A DNA stretch of 64,000 bases from Streptococcus downei MFe28 (GTDB lineage Bacteria; Bacillota; Bacilli; Lactobacillales; Streptococcaceae), in NCBI RefSeq assembly GCF_900459175.1, contig NZ_UHFA01000002.1:2108001-2172000 (forward strand). The letters run 5' to 3'. Positions within the stretch are counted from its first letter, which is position 1; the number at the start of each line of letters is the position of its first letter. Positions 17,638 through 26,631 of the stretch are shown here, piece after piece. The position numbers and the translations under genes are program-made. The notes beneath the pieces are model-generated. The model was given only the letters and a program-made list of their open reading frames with translations, had not been told where the DNA came from and did no database searches.

Positions 17638-18639
17638 TTAGAGGCTGGATTGGCGCTTGCTGATACCGTGGTTGAGAATGATGTCATGCTCATCCAGCTC
17701 TTCCTTGTTCATAATCTTGGTCAACATCCGCATACTGACGGCACCCAAGTCATAGATCGGCTGACTGATGGAGGACAGGTTAGGGCGGGTGTACTTGACA
17801 ATTGGCGAGTCATTGCTGGTGATAATTTCAAAATCATCTGGTACAGACTTTCCAGCTTCAAAGAGACCGTTGAGCAGACCTGCCGCCAATTCATCCTCAC
17901 CGACATAGGCTGCTGTTGCTCCAGAATTTAGCACCCTCTTGGCTAGGGCAAAGCCCTCCTCATAAGAATAATTGGATTCAAAAACCAGACTCTCTTGGAA
18001 TTTCATGCCTGCATTTTTTAGGCCAGTCTTATAACCCGTCAGGCGAAGCTTACCATTAATATCATCAATCAAGGGGCCTGACACAAAAGCAATTTTCTTG
18101 TGGCGCTGAGCCAAATCTGCAACCGCATCATTGGCAGCCTGTTCCTCATCAATATTAACACTTGGAAATTGCTTATCAAGATCAACAGTCCCTGCTAAAA
18201 CAACGGGTGTACGGGAGCGGGAAAATTCCAGACGAACCCTATCGGTCAGATGGTGCCCCATAAAAATAATGCCATCTACCTGCTTGGCAAAAAGGGTGTT
18301 GATAACGTTGATTTCATTATCATCATTCTCATCGCTAGAGGCAAGAACAATATTATATTTGTACATGGAAGCAATATCGTCAATCCCCTTAGCCAGAATT
18401 GAAAAATAGCTGTTAGCAATATTAGGAATGACAACCCCCACCGTGGTGGTCTTCTTACTGGCCAGACCGCGGGCAACGGCATTAGGACGATAGTCCAGCC
18501 GATCAATCACCTCTAAAACTCTTTTACGAGTGTTTTCTTTGACATTTTTATTGCCATTGACTACCCGGCTGACAGTCGCCATGGAAACACCGGCTTCACG
18601 TGCTACATCATAAATGGTAATGGTATCATCAGTATTCAT
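17638..18639 (-). CDS. ccpA: Catabolite control protein A
   Basis: 333 residues, LacI family. The N-terminal helix-turn-helix and hinge helix (TIYDVAREAGVSMATVSRVVNG ... PNAVARGLASKK) are followed by the periplasmic-binding-like core that contacts HPr-Ser46-P (VGVVIPNIANSYFS, MRMLTKIMN near the C-terminus). CcpA binds cre sites to repress or activate carbon catabolism genes. A cre-like site overlaps its own promoter, implying autoregulation. Its neighbours amylase and PEP carboxykinase are plausible targets. A GGTCTG/CAGACC hairpin follows the stop (about 17566-17592). Confidence 0.95.
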   Translation of the reverse strand: MNTDDTITIYDVAREAGVSMATVSRVVNGNKNVKENTRKRVLEVIDRLDYRPNAVARGLASKKTTTVGVVIPNIANSYFSILAKGIDDIASMYKYNIVLASSDENDDNEINVINTLFAKQVDGIIFMGHHLTDRVRLEFSRSRTPVVLAGTVDLDKQFPSVNIDEEQAANDAVADLAQRHKKIAFVSGPLIDDINGKLRLTGYKTGLKNAGMKFQESLVFESNYSYEEGFALAKRVLNSGATAAYVGEDELAAGLLNGLFEAGKSVPDDFEIITSNDSPIVKYTRPNLSSISQPIYDLGAVSMRMLTKIMNKEELDEHDIILNHGISKRQSSL

Positions 18640-18735
18640 GCGAGCTCTCCCCTTTATCGAAAATTCTGGCTCTGTGCTGCCTTAAGCTCTTGGAAAGCAG
18701 CTAGAGATGTATATGAAAATTACGCTTTCACGATT

Positions 18736-18764
18736 ATATTATCACATCTTGTAAACACTTTCAA
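18736..18764 (-). promoter_or_regulatory. ccpA promoter with overlapping cre site
   Basis: Minus strand TTGAAA (18764-18759), 17 nt, TAATAT (18741-18736); a TATAAT is also present 3 nt further on. TGAAAGTGTTTACA (18763-18750) overlaps the -35 and matches the cre consensus TGWAANCGNTNWCA with a single mismatch. This suggests that CcpA represses its own gene. Confidence 0.65.
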
Positions 18765-18855
18765 TAATTAAGAAGCAATTTTTTGAAATTTTTGTATGCC
18801 CTTTCAATTTTTGATTTATTAAGCTTTCGAAATCTCGGTAAACAAAGCCTTTCCT

Positions 18856-20505
18856 TTAGTCTAGATGTTTGAGGACAGCCTCCATCTTGGAAATTGCTTC
18901 AACCGGCAGGGCCGTATGGGGATATTTCTGGTTGAAGGAGAGGAGGAAGTCTTGTCTAACCTGCATTCTTTCGCGAATCAGTTGTTTGTAGTGGTGGTCG
19001 AAGGCCGGCACAGGGTACTTTTCCAGCTCCAGATAATTGATACCCTTGAGGGAGCCAAAGGGCTTGAAGGTTCCTTGGCCGTCAACGACAGATTCAATGA
19101 TGTCCAGTGAGACTTCCTTAGGAATATGCTTGCCCATGTAGAGGCCGGTATTGATGATATAGCAGTCAACACCTGACTCGAAAAGAGAGCAGAACTTTCG
19201 AAAATCTTCGACTAGAGGATAAACACGAAATGGATTAGCGAAGGGTTCAATAATCAGATCCCTTTGCTGGCCTGAGAGATTTTCCGCATTGGAACGTTTG
19301 GTCATTAGGGTACAGCCCATGGTAGTGGCCAAAGCAGGATCATCAATTTTGAGGAGCGGAGGCAGACTGTCATCCTTCATAATCCAGAAAATAGCCTTGA
19401 TTGGCTCATCGATACGGTCAACGCGATTGGGCGTTGCATAACGGGACTTAACTGTTCGACCGTTACCGTTGCGGATGTCTTCGGTGACCAATTTCTTGCG
19501 GCCGTTGGCATCCAGAGTCACCCCGCAATTCTGCACGGTAACAAAGTAATCCTGTTCTCGGTGCCCCGTTGGATAGTCATTGGTCTTATCAAAATAGGAG
19601 GGTTCCAAAGCAATGGAGGAACCATCCTTGGTTGAAATGATAAAGGCATCATCATGCAGGACCTGAATGTCATACTTGCCATTGTGCTTGGCATGAGTCA
19701 GAGTCGACTTTCCCGAACCAGACAGGCCAAAGAAGGAAGCAACATAGGCAGGGTCAGTAGCAGCTGTTTTCTTTCTGAAGATTTTTAAGCCTCCGTGACA
19801 GGCAACATAATCATTTCTGGCGGCGGTACTCCAGGCCAGGGTCAGGGTGGCCTTTTTGAGCTCACCAAAATACCGTAGACCCAATATCATGGCGCAATTA
19901 TGCTGGACATCAAAGTAAACGAGGCCATCTGGATAATCAGGATGGGACCAATCGGGATCAAAGAAGATAAAAATATCATTTTCATTGTAGGACTTAGAAG
20001 CGACCAAGCGATTTTTGAAGGTCTCGTCCAAAATTTGGAAATTTAAGAGCCAGGAATAAAGGTTGGGACTCTCATCCTCAGGTACCATCAGATGGGCCCT
20101 AACCATGAAATCTTCATCCAGACCTACAACTGCTGACGAACGGTAGAAAGGCTTCTGTTTGGCCTGCAGGACCGCGTCCCGCACTAGGGAAAGGAGCTTT
20201 TGGTCCTCAGCTGGATTTCGACCGTAAATCCGTCTAGCTCTGGCAGTTCGGCCTACTACTGCTCCTGAATTGGTCAAAAGCACCCTAGCATAGGAAGGGA
20301 GCCCCAACTCCTTGGTGTGGATAATCGGCATATCTAAAATGACCGTTCCTGCAGCTGATGAAGCTAGCTGATAAGCTTCCTCCAAACTCTTAATGGGTTT
20401 AACATGATTTTCATAAAAAGCCGTTTCAATCACAGTTTTTAAAGGAGAAAAATAAGGGCTCTTTGCCCGCATTTCCTCATTAGCAAATTCTCGACGTGTT
20501 ACCAT
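18856..20505 (-). CDS. pckA: Phosphoenolpyruvate carboxykinase (ATP)
   Basis: 549 residues. Kinase-1a P-loop GLSGSGKST (residues 260-268) and kinase-2 HDDAF (284-288) define the ATP-dependent family; further on are VTEDIRNGNG and ATPNRVDRI active-site segments. The enzyme interconverts oxaloacetate + ATP and PEP + CO2 + ADP. In fermentative cocci without a full TCA cycle it probably runs toward oxaloacetate or sets the PEP supply. AGGAGG lies upstream of the ATG. It sits between ccpA (same strand) and pepQ (divergent), an insertion relative to the usual adjacent ccpA/pepQ pair. Confidence 0.94.
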   Translation of the reverse strand: MVTRREFANEEMRAKSPYFSPLKTVIETAFYENHVKPIKSLEEAYQLASSAAGTVILDMPIIHTKELGLPSYARVLLTNSGAVVGRTARARRIYGRNPAEDQKLLSLVRDAVLQAKQKPFYRSSAVVGLDEDFMVRAHLMVPEDESPNLYSWLLNFQILDETFKNRLVASKSYNENDIFIFFDPDWSHPDYPDGLVYFDVQHNCAMILGLRYFGELKKATLTLAWSTAARNDYVACHGGLKIFRKKTAATDPAYVASFFGLSGSGKSTLTHAKHNGKYDIQVLHDDAFIISTKDGSSIALEPSYFDKTNDYPTGHREQDYFVTVQNCGVTLDANGRKKLVTEDIRNGNGRTVKSRYATPNRVDRIDEPIKAIFWIMKDDSLPPLLKIDDPALATTMGCTLMTKRSNAENLSGQQRDLIIEPFANPFRVYPLVEDFRKFCSLFESGVDCYIINTGLYMGKHIPKEVSLDIIESVVDGQGTFKPFGSLKGINYLELEKYPVPAFDHHYKQLIRERMQVRQDFLLSFNQKYPHTALPVEAISKMEAVLKHLD

Positions 20506-20610
20506 TCCTAGTCCTCCTCTTGCTCCTGAAATTTTTTGCCGGCAGTTCCTAACTAGTTATATTGATCCGGCTAAATTTTTGGAAAATTTAGAAATTATTT
20601 TCTCAGGTCT

Positions 20611-20619
20611 ATTCTAGCA
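20611..20619 (-). promoter_or_regulatory. Extended -10 of the pckA promoter
   Basis: Minus strand TGCTAGAAT (20619-20611), about 105 nt before the pckA ATG, giving a long leader. No convincing -35 and no confident cre site were found. Confidence 0.4.
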
Positions 20620-20742
20620 CAAAACAAGACAAAAAAGGGATAGAAATTTCTGCCTAGAGGAAAATTTTAGTAAGCCCTTGCAATTTAGGGGATTTTTTGA
20701 AAGAATAAAGGCAAGAATTAATTCAGAAAAAGAGGTTTTGAC

Positions 20743-21828
20743 ATGTCAAAAATCAATCAAATCCGTAACTATATCGCTCGGCATCAGGCTCGTCTGGCTA
20801 TTGTTTCAGACCCTGTCACCGTCAATTATCTAACTGGTTTTGACTGCGACCCTCATGAACGCCAGATGTTTCTTTTTGTCTACAGCGACAATACTCCTAT
20901 CCTTTTCGTCCCTGAACTAGAGGTCGCTAGAGCCTCTCAAACAGTCGATTTTGAGGTTGTCGGTTATCAGGATGCTGAAAATCCTTGGCAAAAGATTCGC
21001 TACAGCCTGCCAAGAATTGATTCCAAATCAATCTTTGTCGAATTTGATCACCTCAATGTGACCAAATTCAATGGCCTGCAATCGGTTTTCTTAGGTCGCT
21101 TTGAAAACCTGACCCCCTTTATCCAAGAGATGCGCCTGATTAAGTCAACCGATGAAATCAACAAGATGTTGGTGGCTGGTGTTTATGCCGACTACGCCGT
21201 TAAGGTTGGTTTTGACCATATTCGAGCTGGTCGGACGGAAATGGACCTGGTAGCTCAGATTGAATTTGACCTCAAGAAAAAAGGCATCAGCCAAATGAGC
21301 TTTGATACCTTGGTTCTGACAGGTAAGAATGCGGCCAACCCCCACGGTATCCCTGGCAAGAATCCGATTGAAAATAATGCCTTCCTGCTGTTTGATCTTG
21401 GCGTTGTATGTGAGGGGTATACCTCTGATATGACCAGAACCGTTGCGGTCGGTCGTCCTGATCCTTTCAAGGAAGATATTTACAAGCTCTGTCTGGAGGC
21501 CCAACTAACCGCCCAAGATTTTATCAAACCAGGCGTGACTGCTAGCGAGGTTGATGCAGCTGCCCGCAAGGTCATCGAAAAGGCTGGATACGGGGACTAC
21601 TTCAACCACCGCCTGGGCCACGGCCTGGGAATGGATGTCCACGAATACCCATCCATCATGGCTGGTAATGATCTGGTCATCCAAGAGGGCATGTGCTTCT
21701 CGGTTGAACCTGGTATCTATATTCCTGGCAAGGTTGGGGTACGAATTGAAGACTGCGGTTACATCACCAAGGATGGCTTCAATCCTCTGACACAAACCCC
21801 AAAGAAACTGCAATATTTTGAACTCTAA
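20743..21828 (+). CDS. pepQ: Xaa-Pro dipeptidase, M24B family
   Basis: 361 residues. The N-terminal creatinase-like domain (to about 125) precedes the pita-bread metallopeptidase domain. Metal ligands are present in FDLGVVCEGYTSDMTR (two Asp), HRLGHGLGMDVHEYP (His), SVEPGIY (Glu) and VRIEDCGY (Glu). Cleaves dipeptides with C-terminal proline in the cytoplasm, completing the use of casein-like peptides. Divergent from pckA. Its stop codon TAA (21826-21828) shares a base with the end of the BOX-like element that starts at 21828. Confidence 0.94.
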   Translation: MSKINQIRNYIARHQARLAIVSDPVTVNYLTGFDCDPHERQMFLFVYSDNTPILFVPELEVARASQTVDFEVVGYQDAENPWQKIRYSLPRIDSKSIFVEFDHLNVTKFNGLQSVFLGRFENLTPFIQEMRLIKSTDEINKMLVAGVYADYAVKVGFDHIRAGRTEMDLVAQIEFDLKKKGISQMSFDTLVLTGKNAANPHGIPGKNPIENNAFLLFDLGVVCEGYTSDMTRTVAVGRPDPFKEDIYKLCLEAQLTAQDFIKPGVTASEVDAAARKVIEKAGYGDYFNHRLGHGLGMDVHEYPSIMAGNDLVIQEGMCFSVEPGIYIPGKVGVRIEDCGYITKDGFNPLTQTPKKLQYFEL

Positions 21829-21955
21829 TACTCTTCAAAAATCCAATTCACTATAGCAAAAGCGAAATCCCACCTTTTCGGGATTTCGCTTTTTATATTC
21901 TATAAAATCTAGGTCTCATACTCATTCAAATTCTGATTTTGACTTTAATGAGTAT
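21828..21955. repeat. Short BOX-ended element containing a terminator
   Basis: A 128-bp element with ends ATACTCTTC and AATGAGTAT, lying between convergent pepQ and clcA. It holds no cassette. It includes a second internal ATACTCATT facing the right-hand AATGAGTAT (a 40-bp palindrome) and the terminator listed separately. It supplies part of the stop codons of both genes. Confidence 0.7.
21858..21895. terminator. Bidirectional terminator between pepQ and clcA
   Basis: AAAAGCGAAATCCC (21858-21871) pairs with GGGATTTCGCTTTT (21880-21893), with T-runs on both strands. Confidence 0.88.
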
Positions 21956-23496
21956 TAGTCCAAGAGCAGGTGTCTGACTTGGTCAATCTTATCTTCTGGT
22001 AAAACGACGTTAATGGCATTACCAAGAATCAGCTTGGTCCCGCCTGAAACGATGTGACTCTTGCCATTTTCACGTTGACTGGTAATGAGGACATCCTTGG
22101 GTAATTCCAGCTGATAGACTGATTTGCCAGCAATTTTTTCGGAAACAGGTACTTCAATCCAGGTCAGAGGACTATCGTCTTCATGGGGCTGGTCTCCTTC
22201 AAGAAGGTTTTCCAGCATAGCCTCATAGACAGGGGCACCGCCCAGCAGGTCCATGACGATATAGGCCAGGAGGGTTGTTGTTCCCAAAGCCATAAGGTGA
22301 TGGAGGTCGCCAACCATTTCGCAGACCAAAATCATGGCCGTTAAGGGAGCCTTAGAAATAGCCCCAAAGTAGGCACTCATGCCCAGAATAATGAAAATCG
22401 GAAATTCATTTTGCGAAATCCAGCCCAGATGAAGAAAGACACTACCGAAAAAGGCACCCAGACAAGCTCCCAGGGTCAAAATAGGCAGGAAGATGCCACC
22501 CGGTAGGCCTGAGCCATAGCTCATCATACTGTAGAAATAGCGGAGCAAGAAGAAGGCTAGAAAATAAAGAACTGGAGCCTGTAAAGATGAGAGCGAACGA
22601 ACGAAGGCATTACCCCCGCCTAAGAGCTGGGGTGCCAGGTAGCCTAGAGGCATAATCAGAACAAAAGCAATGATACTGTAATATTGAGGTTGGAGGTGGA
22701 AGATTTTTCCCAGACGACTGTAATAGTGACCCATCCGCAAAACCAGCCACTCGTAGTGGTAGGCCAAAAGTCCTAAGAGAAGGCCCATAAGGACAAAAAT
22801 AATGTAGGTAGATAAACGCGGGGTTGGCAGGTTATCAGGCATGGCTAGAACTGGGGTCTGTCCGAAGACCCGCAAGGAAATCAAATTAGCTGTCAGACTG
22901 GCTGACAGGGCCGTAATCCAGACTCGACTGGAAAAATGATGATAGACCTCTTCAACCACAAAGAGAAGACCCGCAATCGGGGCATTGAAGGCAGCTGAAA
23001 CCCCTGCTGCTGCCCCACTAGCAATCAGGGTCCGCTCTTCTAATTTACTGAGCTTGAGGTAGCGGGCTAGCCCCTTACCGCTAACGGCACCAACCTGAAT
23101 ACTAGGTCCTTCACGCCCCAGCACAAGACCGCTGGAGATTCCCAGCACGCCCGCCAGAAATTTCTTCCAAAGAATGGACCACCAGTTCTGGCTCATCAGG
23201 CCCTTGAGCTCGGCCTCAACTTGTGGGATACCCGATCCCTTGATGTCTGACTCGGACACAATCAAGCGACCGATAATAAGGCTAAAAATCAGATAAATCA
23301 GAAGAATAATGATTAAAATCCAAGGAAGGTTGTGGGCCAATATAAATCCCTTTTGGAATTGCTCAAAAATAATTGTAATGAGATAGCGAAAAAGGCTAAC
23401 CGTAAAGCCTGAAAAAAGGCCAACTAAAATTCCTCGAAAAACGGAGGTCAGAATTGAACTGGATAAATAGCCAAATTCCTTCCGTTGATTTTGCAT
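21955..23496 (-). CDS. ClC family chloride channel/transporter with C-terminal TrkA-C domain
   Basis: 513 residues from the ATG at 23496, chosen over an upstream in-frame ATG because AAAGGAG lies 8 nt ahead of it. About 10-11 hydrophobic segments carry the ClC signatures GSGIPQVEAEL, GREGPSIQVGA and GLPGGIFLPIL that form the selectivity filter. GREGP contains the gating-glutamate position. The cytosolic end (from about residue 430) looks like a TrkA-C/RCK-C regulatory domain. The probable role is Cl-/H+ or fluoride/chloride exchange; the ion cannot be decided here. The upstream region is a BOX-like element starting 36 nt from the start. Confidence 0.9.
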   Translation of the reverse strand: MQNQRKEFGYLSSSILTSVFRGILVGLFSGFTVSLFRYLITIIFEQFQKGFILAHNLPWILIIILLIYLIFSLIIGRLIVSESDIKGSGIPQVEAELKGLMSQNWWSILWKKFLAGVLGISSGLVLGREGPSIQVGAVSGKGLARYLKLSKLEERTLIASGAAAGVSAAFNAPIAGLLFVVEEVYHHFSSRVWITALSASLTANLISLRVFGQTPVLAMPDNLPTPRLSTYIIFVLMGLLLGLLAYHYEWLVLRMGHYYSRLGKIFHLQPQYYSIIAFVLIMPLGYLAPQLLGGGNAFVRSLSSLQAPVLYFLAFFLLRYFYSMMSYGSGLPGGIFLPILTLGACLGAFFGSVFLHLGWISQNEFPIFIILGMSAYFGAISKAPLTAMILVCEMVGDLHHLMALGTTTLLAYIVMDLLGGAPVYEAMLENLLEGDQPHEDDSPLTWIEVPVSEKIAGKSVYQLELPKDVLITSQRENGKSHIVSGGTKLILGNAINVVLPEDKIDQVRHLLLD

Positions 23497-23531
23497 GATA
23501 ACTCCTTTAACTGAATTTTTTGACATAGCTT

Positions 23532-23888
23532 ATACTCAATAAAAATCAAAAATAGCTAACGGCAATCGCTGTGGAGATTGCCTAGCTCCCTTACTAACCT
23601 CGCAAAATTGGTGAAATCGACCAACTTTGCTCTGCGTCGCACGAACTGCAGGTAGCTCCAAAGGTCTGGAAGACCTTTGGAGGTTGGAAATAGGGAAAGC
23701 TTCGCTTTCCTCAGCAGGTACGGCAAAGTGAGTTAACGATGCGACATAGAGTAAAAACTGTCAATATTACAGTTTTTATGAAATTAGTCAGGGATATAGA
23801 AAACTACAATCGTAGTTTTCGTAGTCACTCTAAAGAGAAATCATAGAGTGACTTTATCCATGGGATTGTTTTGATTTTTGAAGAGTAT
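23532..23888. repeat. BOX-like mosaic element with two inverted cassettes
   Basis: 357 bp with ends ATACTCAAT and GAAGAGTAT. The left cassette has only hairpin 2 (GGCAATC/GATTGCC), spacer TAGCTCCCTTACTAACCTC and hairpin 3 (AAATTGGT/ACCAACTTT). The centre has AAAGGTCT/AGACCTTT. The right inverted cassette has AAAAACTG/CAGTTTTT, AAACTAC/GTAGTTT and AGTCACTCT/AGAGTGACT. It is close to a reverse copy of the element at 44083. Confidence 0.85.
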
Positions 23889-24019
23889 TAGCTGAAAAAT
23901 GAAGCCTGATAGGCAAGACCCCTAACCTTGGGCACCCCTCAAACTTCTTCTCATGAGCCTAGCTGCTTTTGCAGAGAAGGTCTGATGTCACCTGTAGCAT
24001 TTTACATCCTTTTAAATCC

Positions 24020-24919
24020 TTAGCCCTGCTCGGTCTGGAAAAGATAGGCTGCCCCAATTAAATTGGCATGATTATGGTGGCGACAGGCGACGATGTCTGG
24101 CCTTTCGATGATGGTGCTGACAGGGGCTACCTCCTCCTTAAGTCGGTCAAACTGTCGGTTAATTTCCTCTAAAAGCAGGGGCTGGGCACTAATACCTCCG
24201 CCGATGGCGAAGCGTTCTAGATCTAGGGTCGTCTGTAGGTTGAGAATGGTCAGGGCCACATAGCGACAGTAGTCTTCAAAAATTGAATAGACCCGCTTAT
24301 CTTTCTGCTCGAGGGCTTGAAACACGGACCTGCCATCGGTTTTATCAGCCAGACCAAGAAGCTCGGCCAATCGCTGAACGAGAGCGACAGCTGACACCTC
24401 AACACCACGCATCTCGCCAATCTCAATCTTGGCTAATTTTGGAGGTAAGAGAAAGGTCAACTCACCAGCTTGAAAATGAGTGCCTTGATAGAGTTGACCA
24501 TTTAAGACCAGACCACCACCCAGACCGGTTCCTAGTACCAGAGCAGCAGCATTTTGACAGCCCTGCAAATTCCCCCTTGCCAGCTCAGCTAGAACAGCTG
24601 CCTTGCCATCATTAAGGGCACTAGCTGGCAGGCCATAGGTTTTGGCAAAATAGTCCTTAACTTTAAAGTCATGAAGAAAGGGCAGGGTGCCGCCGTAATA
24701 GATAATGGACTGCTTGGTATCAATGGTTCCAGGGGCACTGATGGCAATCCCCGAAATCTGCAACAGGACCGGTTGGATAAGGTCGTCAAAGAGAGCCAGA
24801 CAGTCTGACAGATTATCTGGAGAAGGCAGGGGAGGAAAGGTCGCTTCGATTTGATAATCATCAGAAACCAGTCCCGACTTGATTTGCGTTCCTCCTATAT
24901 CTATGGGCAAAACTATCAT
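24020..24919 (-). CDS. ROK family sugar kinase-like protein
   Basis: 299 residues. The N-terminal phosphate-1 motif DIGGTQIKSG, the central SAPGTID and the catalytic region LNDGKAAVLAEL...VLGTGLGGGLV define the ROK/ASKHA fold. The CxCGxxGC zinc motif of typical ROK glucokinases and repressors is absent after the HFQAGELTF helix. No helix-turn-helix is present, so it is an enzyme rather than a repressor. It resembles streptococcal ROK proteins proposed as beta-glucoside kinases. It stands alone; no PTS or hydrolase gene adjoins to name the sugar. Confidence 0.8.
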   Translation of the reverse strand: MIVLPIDIGGTQIKSGLVSDDYQIEATFPPLPSPDNLSDCLALFDDLIQPVLLQISGIAISAPGTIDTKQSIIYYGGTLPFLHDFKVKDYFAKTYGLPASALNDGKAAVLAELARGNLQGCQNAAALVLGTGLGGGLVLNGQLYQGTHFQAGELTFLLPPKLAKIEIGEMRGVEVSAVALVQRLAELLGLADKTDGRSVFQALEQKDKRVYSIFEDYCRYVALTILNLQTTLDLERFAIGGGISAQPLLLEEINRQFDRLKEEVAPVSTIIERPDIVACRHHNHANLIGAAYLFQTEQG

Positions 24920-25383
24920 ACTAGTCTCACCTTCCTTTGGAATGCTTCTAAGTTAATCTTATCACAATTTTTCCTAAGATTGGCAGGAATTTTCGGAAAA
25001 TGTTATCATGAAAGCATAAAAGCTGGGAGGGGAAGGACCAGCCAGGAAGACTTTAGCTTGGTACTCAAAACAGGTAAGTTTGGGGAATTAGGATTGACAT
25101 CGTCAGGAAACAACCAGCCATTTTCCCTAGGGTTTTTCACATTAGTAGGGGGTGGCTAGACTAGTTCCTAACTAATCAGCCCCACTTACTACAACTTCCT
25201 TTCAAAATTGAAAAATCCTGAAAGAAAGCTTCCTAGCTTTAAGGAGCCCAGCAGATTGGTCACTCTTTCTCATTTTTAGAGTACCCGCTGGGCTAAATCA
25301 CCACTTCCACTCCCAAAAAATTGATGGTTCATACAAAAATAGTGAGGCTGGCCCTCACTCAACCTCTGGAAGGTAGGTAAGAC
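24920..25383. other. Intergenic region, no gene seen
   Basis: 464 bp between the divergent ROK kinase and the nitroreductase remnant. There is no ORF with a credible start and no BOX-type repeat. It must hold two promoters; none could be assigned with confidence. Confidence 0.5.
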
Positions 25384-26061
25384 ATGATAAATGATGCTAT
25401 AAAAAAACAGATTCGCCAGGCCTTTGACCGGCGAGTAGCGGTCCGTGTTTACAAGGATCAAGAAATCCCTCGGGAGGATATGGAAGCTATTCTTGACACA
25501 GCTTGGCTTAGTCCCTCTTCTATCGGCCTAGAAGGCTGGCGCTTTGTCGTTCTAGACCGCCAGCACATTAAAGATTTGGCTCCTGAGCTCAAGGAAGTTG
25601 CTTGGGGCGCTCAGTACCAGCTAGATACTGCCAGCCATTTTGTCCTTCTTCTGGCTGAAAAAGATGTCCGCTACGATAGTCAGCCTATTAGGGAAAGCTT
25701 AATTCGCTGAGGAATTACCGATTCGGCAGACCTGGAAGCTCGCCTAGCCCTCTACAAGTCCTTCCAAGAAAAGGATATGAAACTGGCCGACAATCCTCGA
25801 ACCCTCTTTGACTGGACGGCCAAGCAGACCTACATTGCCCTAGCCAATATGATGACCTCTGCTGCCCTGATGGGAATTGATTCCTGCCCTATTGAAGGTT
25901 TTGATTATGATCAGGTCAATGCCATCTTGGCCAAACACCAGATTATCAAACCTGATAAGGAAGGTATTGCCAGCATGGTTTCCTTTGGTTATCGTCTGCG
26001 AGACCCCAAACACCCAAGAAGTCGCAAGCCGAGGGAAGATGTCATCACTTGGTTGGACTAA
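25384..26061 (+). pseudogene. Nitroreductase family protein, interrupted by one nonsense codon
   Basis: One continuous frame of 225 codons with a single TGA at 25708-25710. The N-terminal half has the FMN-binding RRVAVRVYKDQEIP and the LSPSSIGLEGWRF loop. The C-terminal half continues in the same frame through TYIALANMMTSAALMGIDSCPIEGF to GYRLRDPKHPRSRKP. The stop follows RESLIR and precedes GITD, where homologues of this NfsB-like family usually have Arg, so CGA to TGA is the likely change. A product starting at an internal Met would lack the FMN site. A sequencing error is the alternative. Confidence 0.85.
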
Positions 26062-26099
26062 TCCCTTAAGCATCATTATTAGAAAGAGAGTTAGCACTT

Positions 26100-26489
26100 A
26101 TGAAATTTTTACACACCTGCGTTCGTGTCAAGGACCTAGAAGTCTCCATCAAATTTTATCAGGATGCCCTCAATTTTAAGGAAGTCCGACGCAATGATTT
26201 CCCTGAATATGAATTTACCCTAGTTTACCTGGCCTTTGAAGATGACCCAGACTACGAACTGGAATTAACCTACAACTACGGCCATGGTGACTATGACCTA
26301 GGTGATGGCTATGGCCATATCGCTGTTGGTGTTGACGACCTGGAAGCCAGCCACCAGGCTCACCAAGTAGCTGGCTACACCGTCACCGACCTCAAGGGCT
26401 TACCTGGCAAACCCAAGATGTACTACTTCATCACCGACCCAGACGGCTATAAGATTGAAGTGATCCGGCTTAAACAGTTTTTGGATTGA
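26100..26489 (+). CDS. gloA: Lactoylglutathione lyase (glyoxalase I)
   Basis: 129 residues forming two beta-alpha-beta-beta-beta glyoxalase units. Expected metal ligands are visible: His near the N-terminus (MKFLHTCVRV), Glu in YELELTYNYG, His in YGHIAVGVDD and Glu in YKIEVIRL. Converts the methylglyoxal-glutathione hemithioacetal to S-lactoylglutathione. It follows the nitroreductase remnant by 38 nt, probably co-transcribed, and ends at a strong terminator. Confidence 0.92.
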   Translation: MKFLHTCVRVKDLEVSIKFYQDALNFKEVRRNDFPEYEFTLVYLAFEDDPDYELELTYNYGHGDYDLGDGYGHIAVGVDDLEASHQAHQVAGYTVTDLKGLPGKPKMYYFITDPDGYKIEVIRLKQFLD

Positions 26490-26498
26490 TTAAAAGAA

Positions 26499-26554
26499 AA
26501 ACGCTCCACAGTTACCTTAGACACAAAGGTTCAGGTCCTGTGGAGCTTTTTTTG
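26499..26554 (+). terminator. gloA terminator
   Basis: GCTCCACAG (26503-26511) pairs with CTGTGGAGC (26538-26546), followed by seven T residues. Confidence 0.88.
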
Positions 26555-26580
26555 GGTGACAAATTTACCGTTAAGTCCTA

Positions 26581-26611
26581 TATTTAATTAAACCAACGGT
26601 TTAATTAAATA
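26581..26611 (+). promoter_or_regulatory. Perfect palindrome, probable TetR operator
   Basis: TATTTAATTAAACC (26581-26594) and GGTTTAATTAAATA (26598-26611) are exact inverted repeats around AAC, ending 20 nt before the TetR start codon. Position and symmetry fit an autoregulatory operator overlapping the promoter. Confidence 0.8.
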
Positions 26612-26631
26612 GGATAAAAAGGAAAACGACT

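Noticed and set aside
25020..25160. Possible small RNA or short gene upstream of the nitroreductase remnant
   Set aside because: No terminator, promoter or conserved fold could be supported, and the only ORFs lack ribosome-binding sites.
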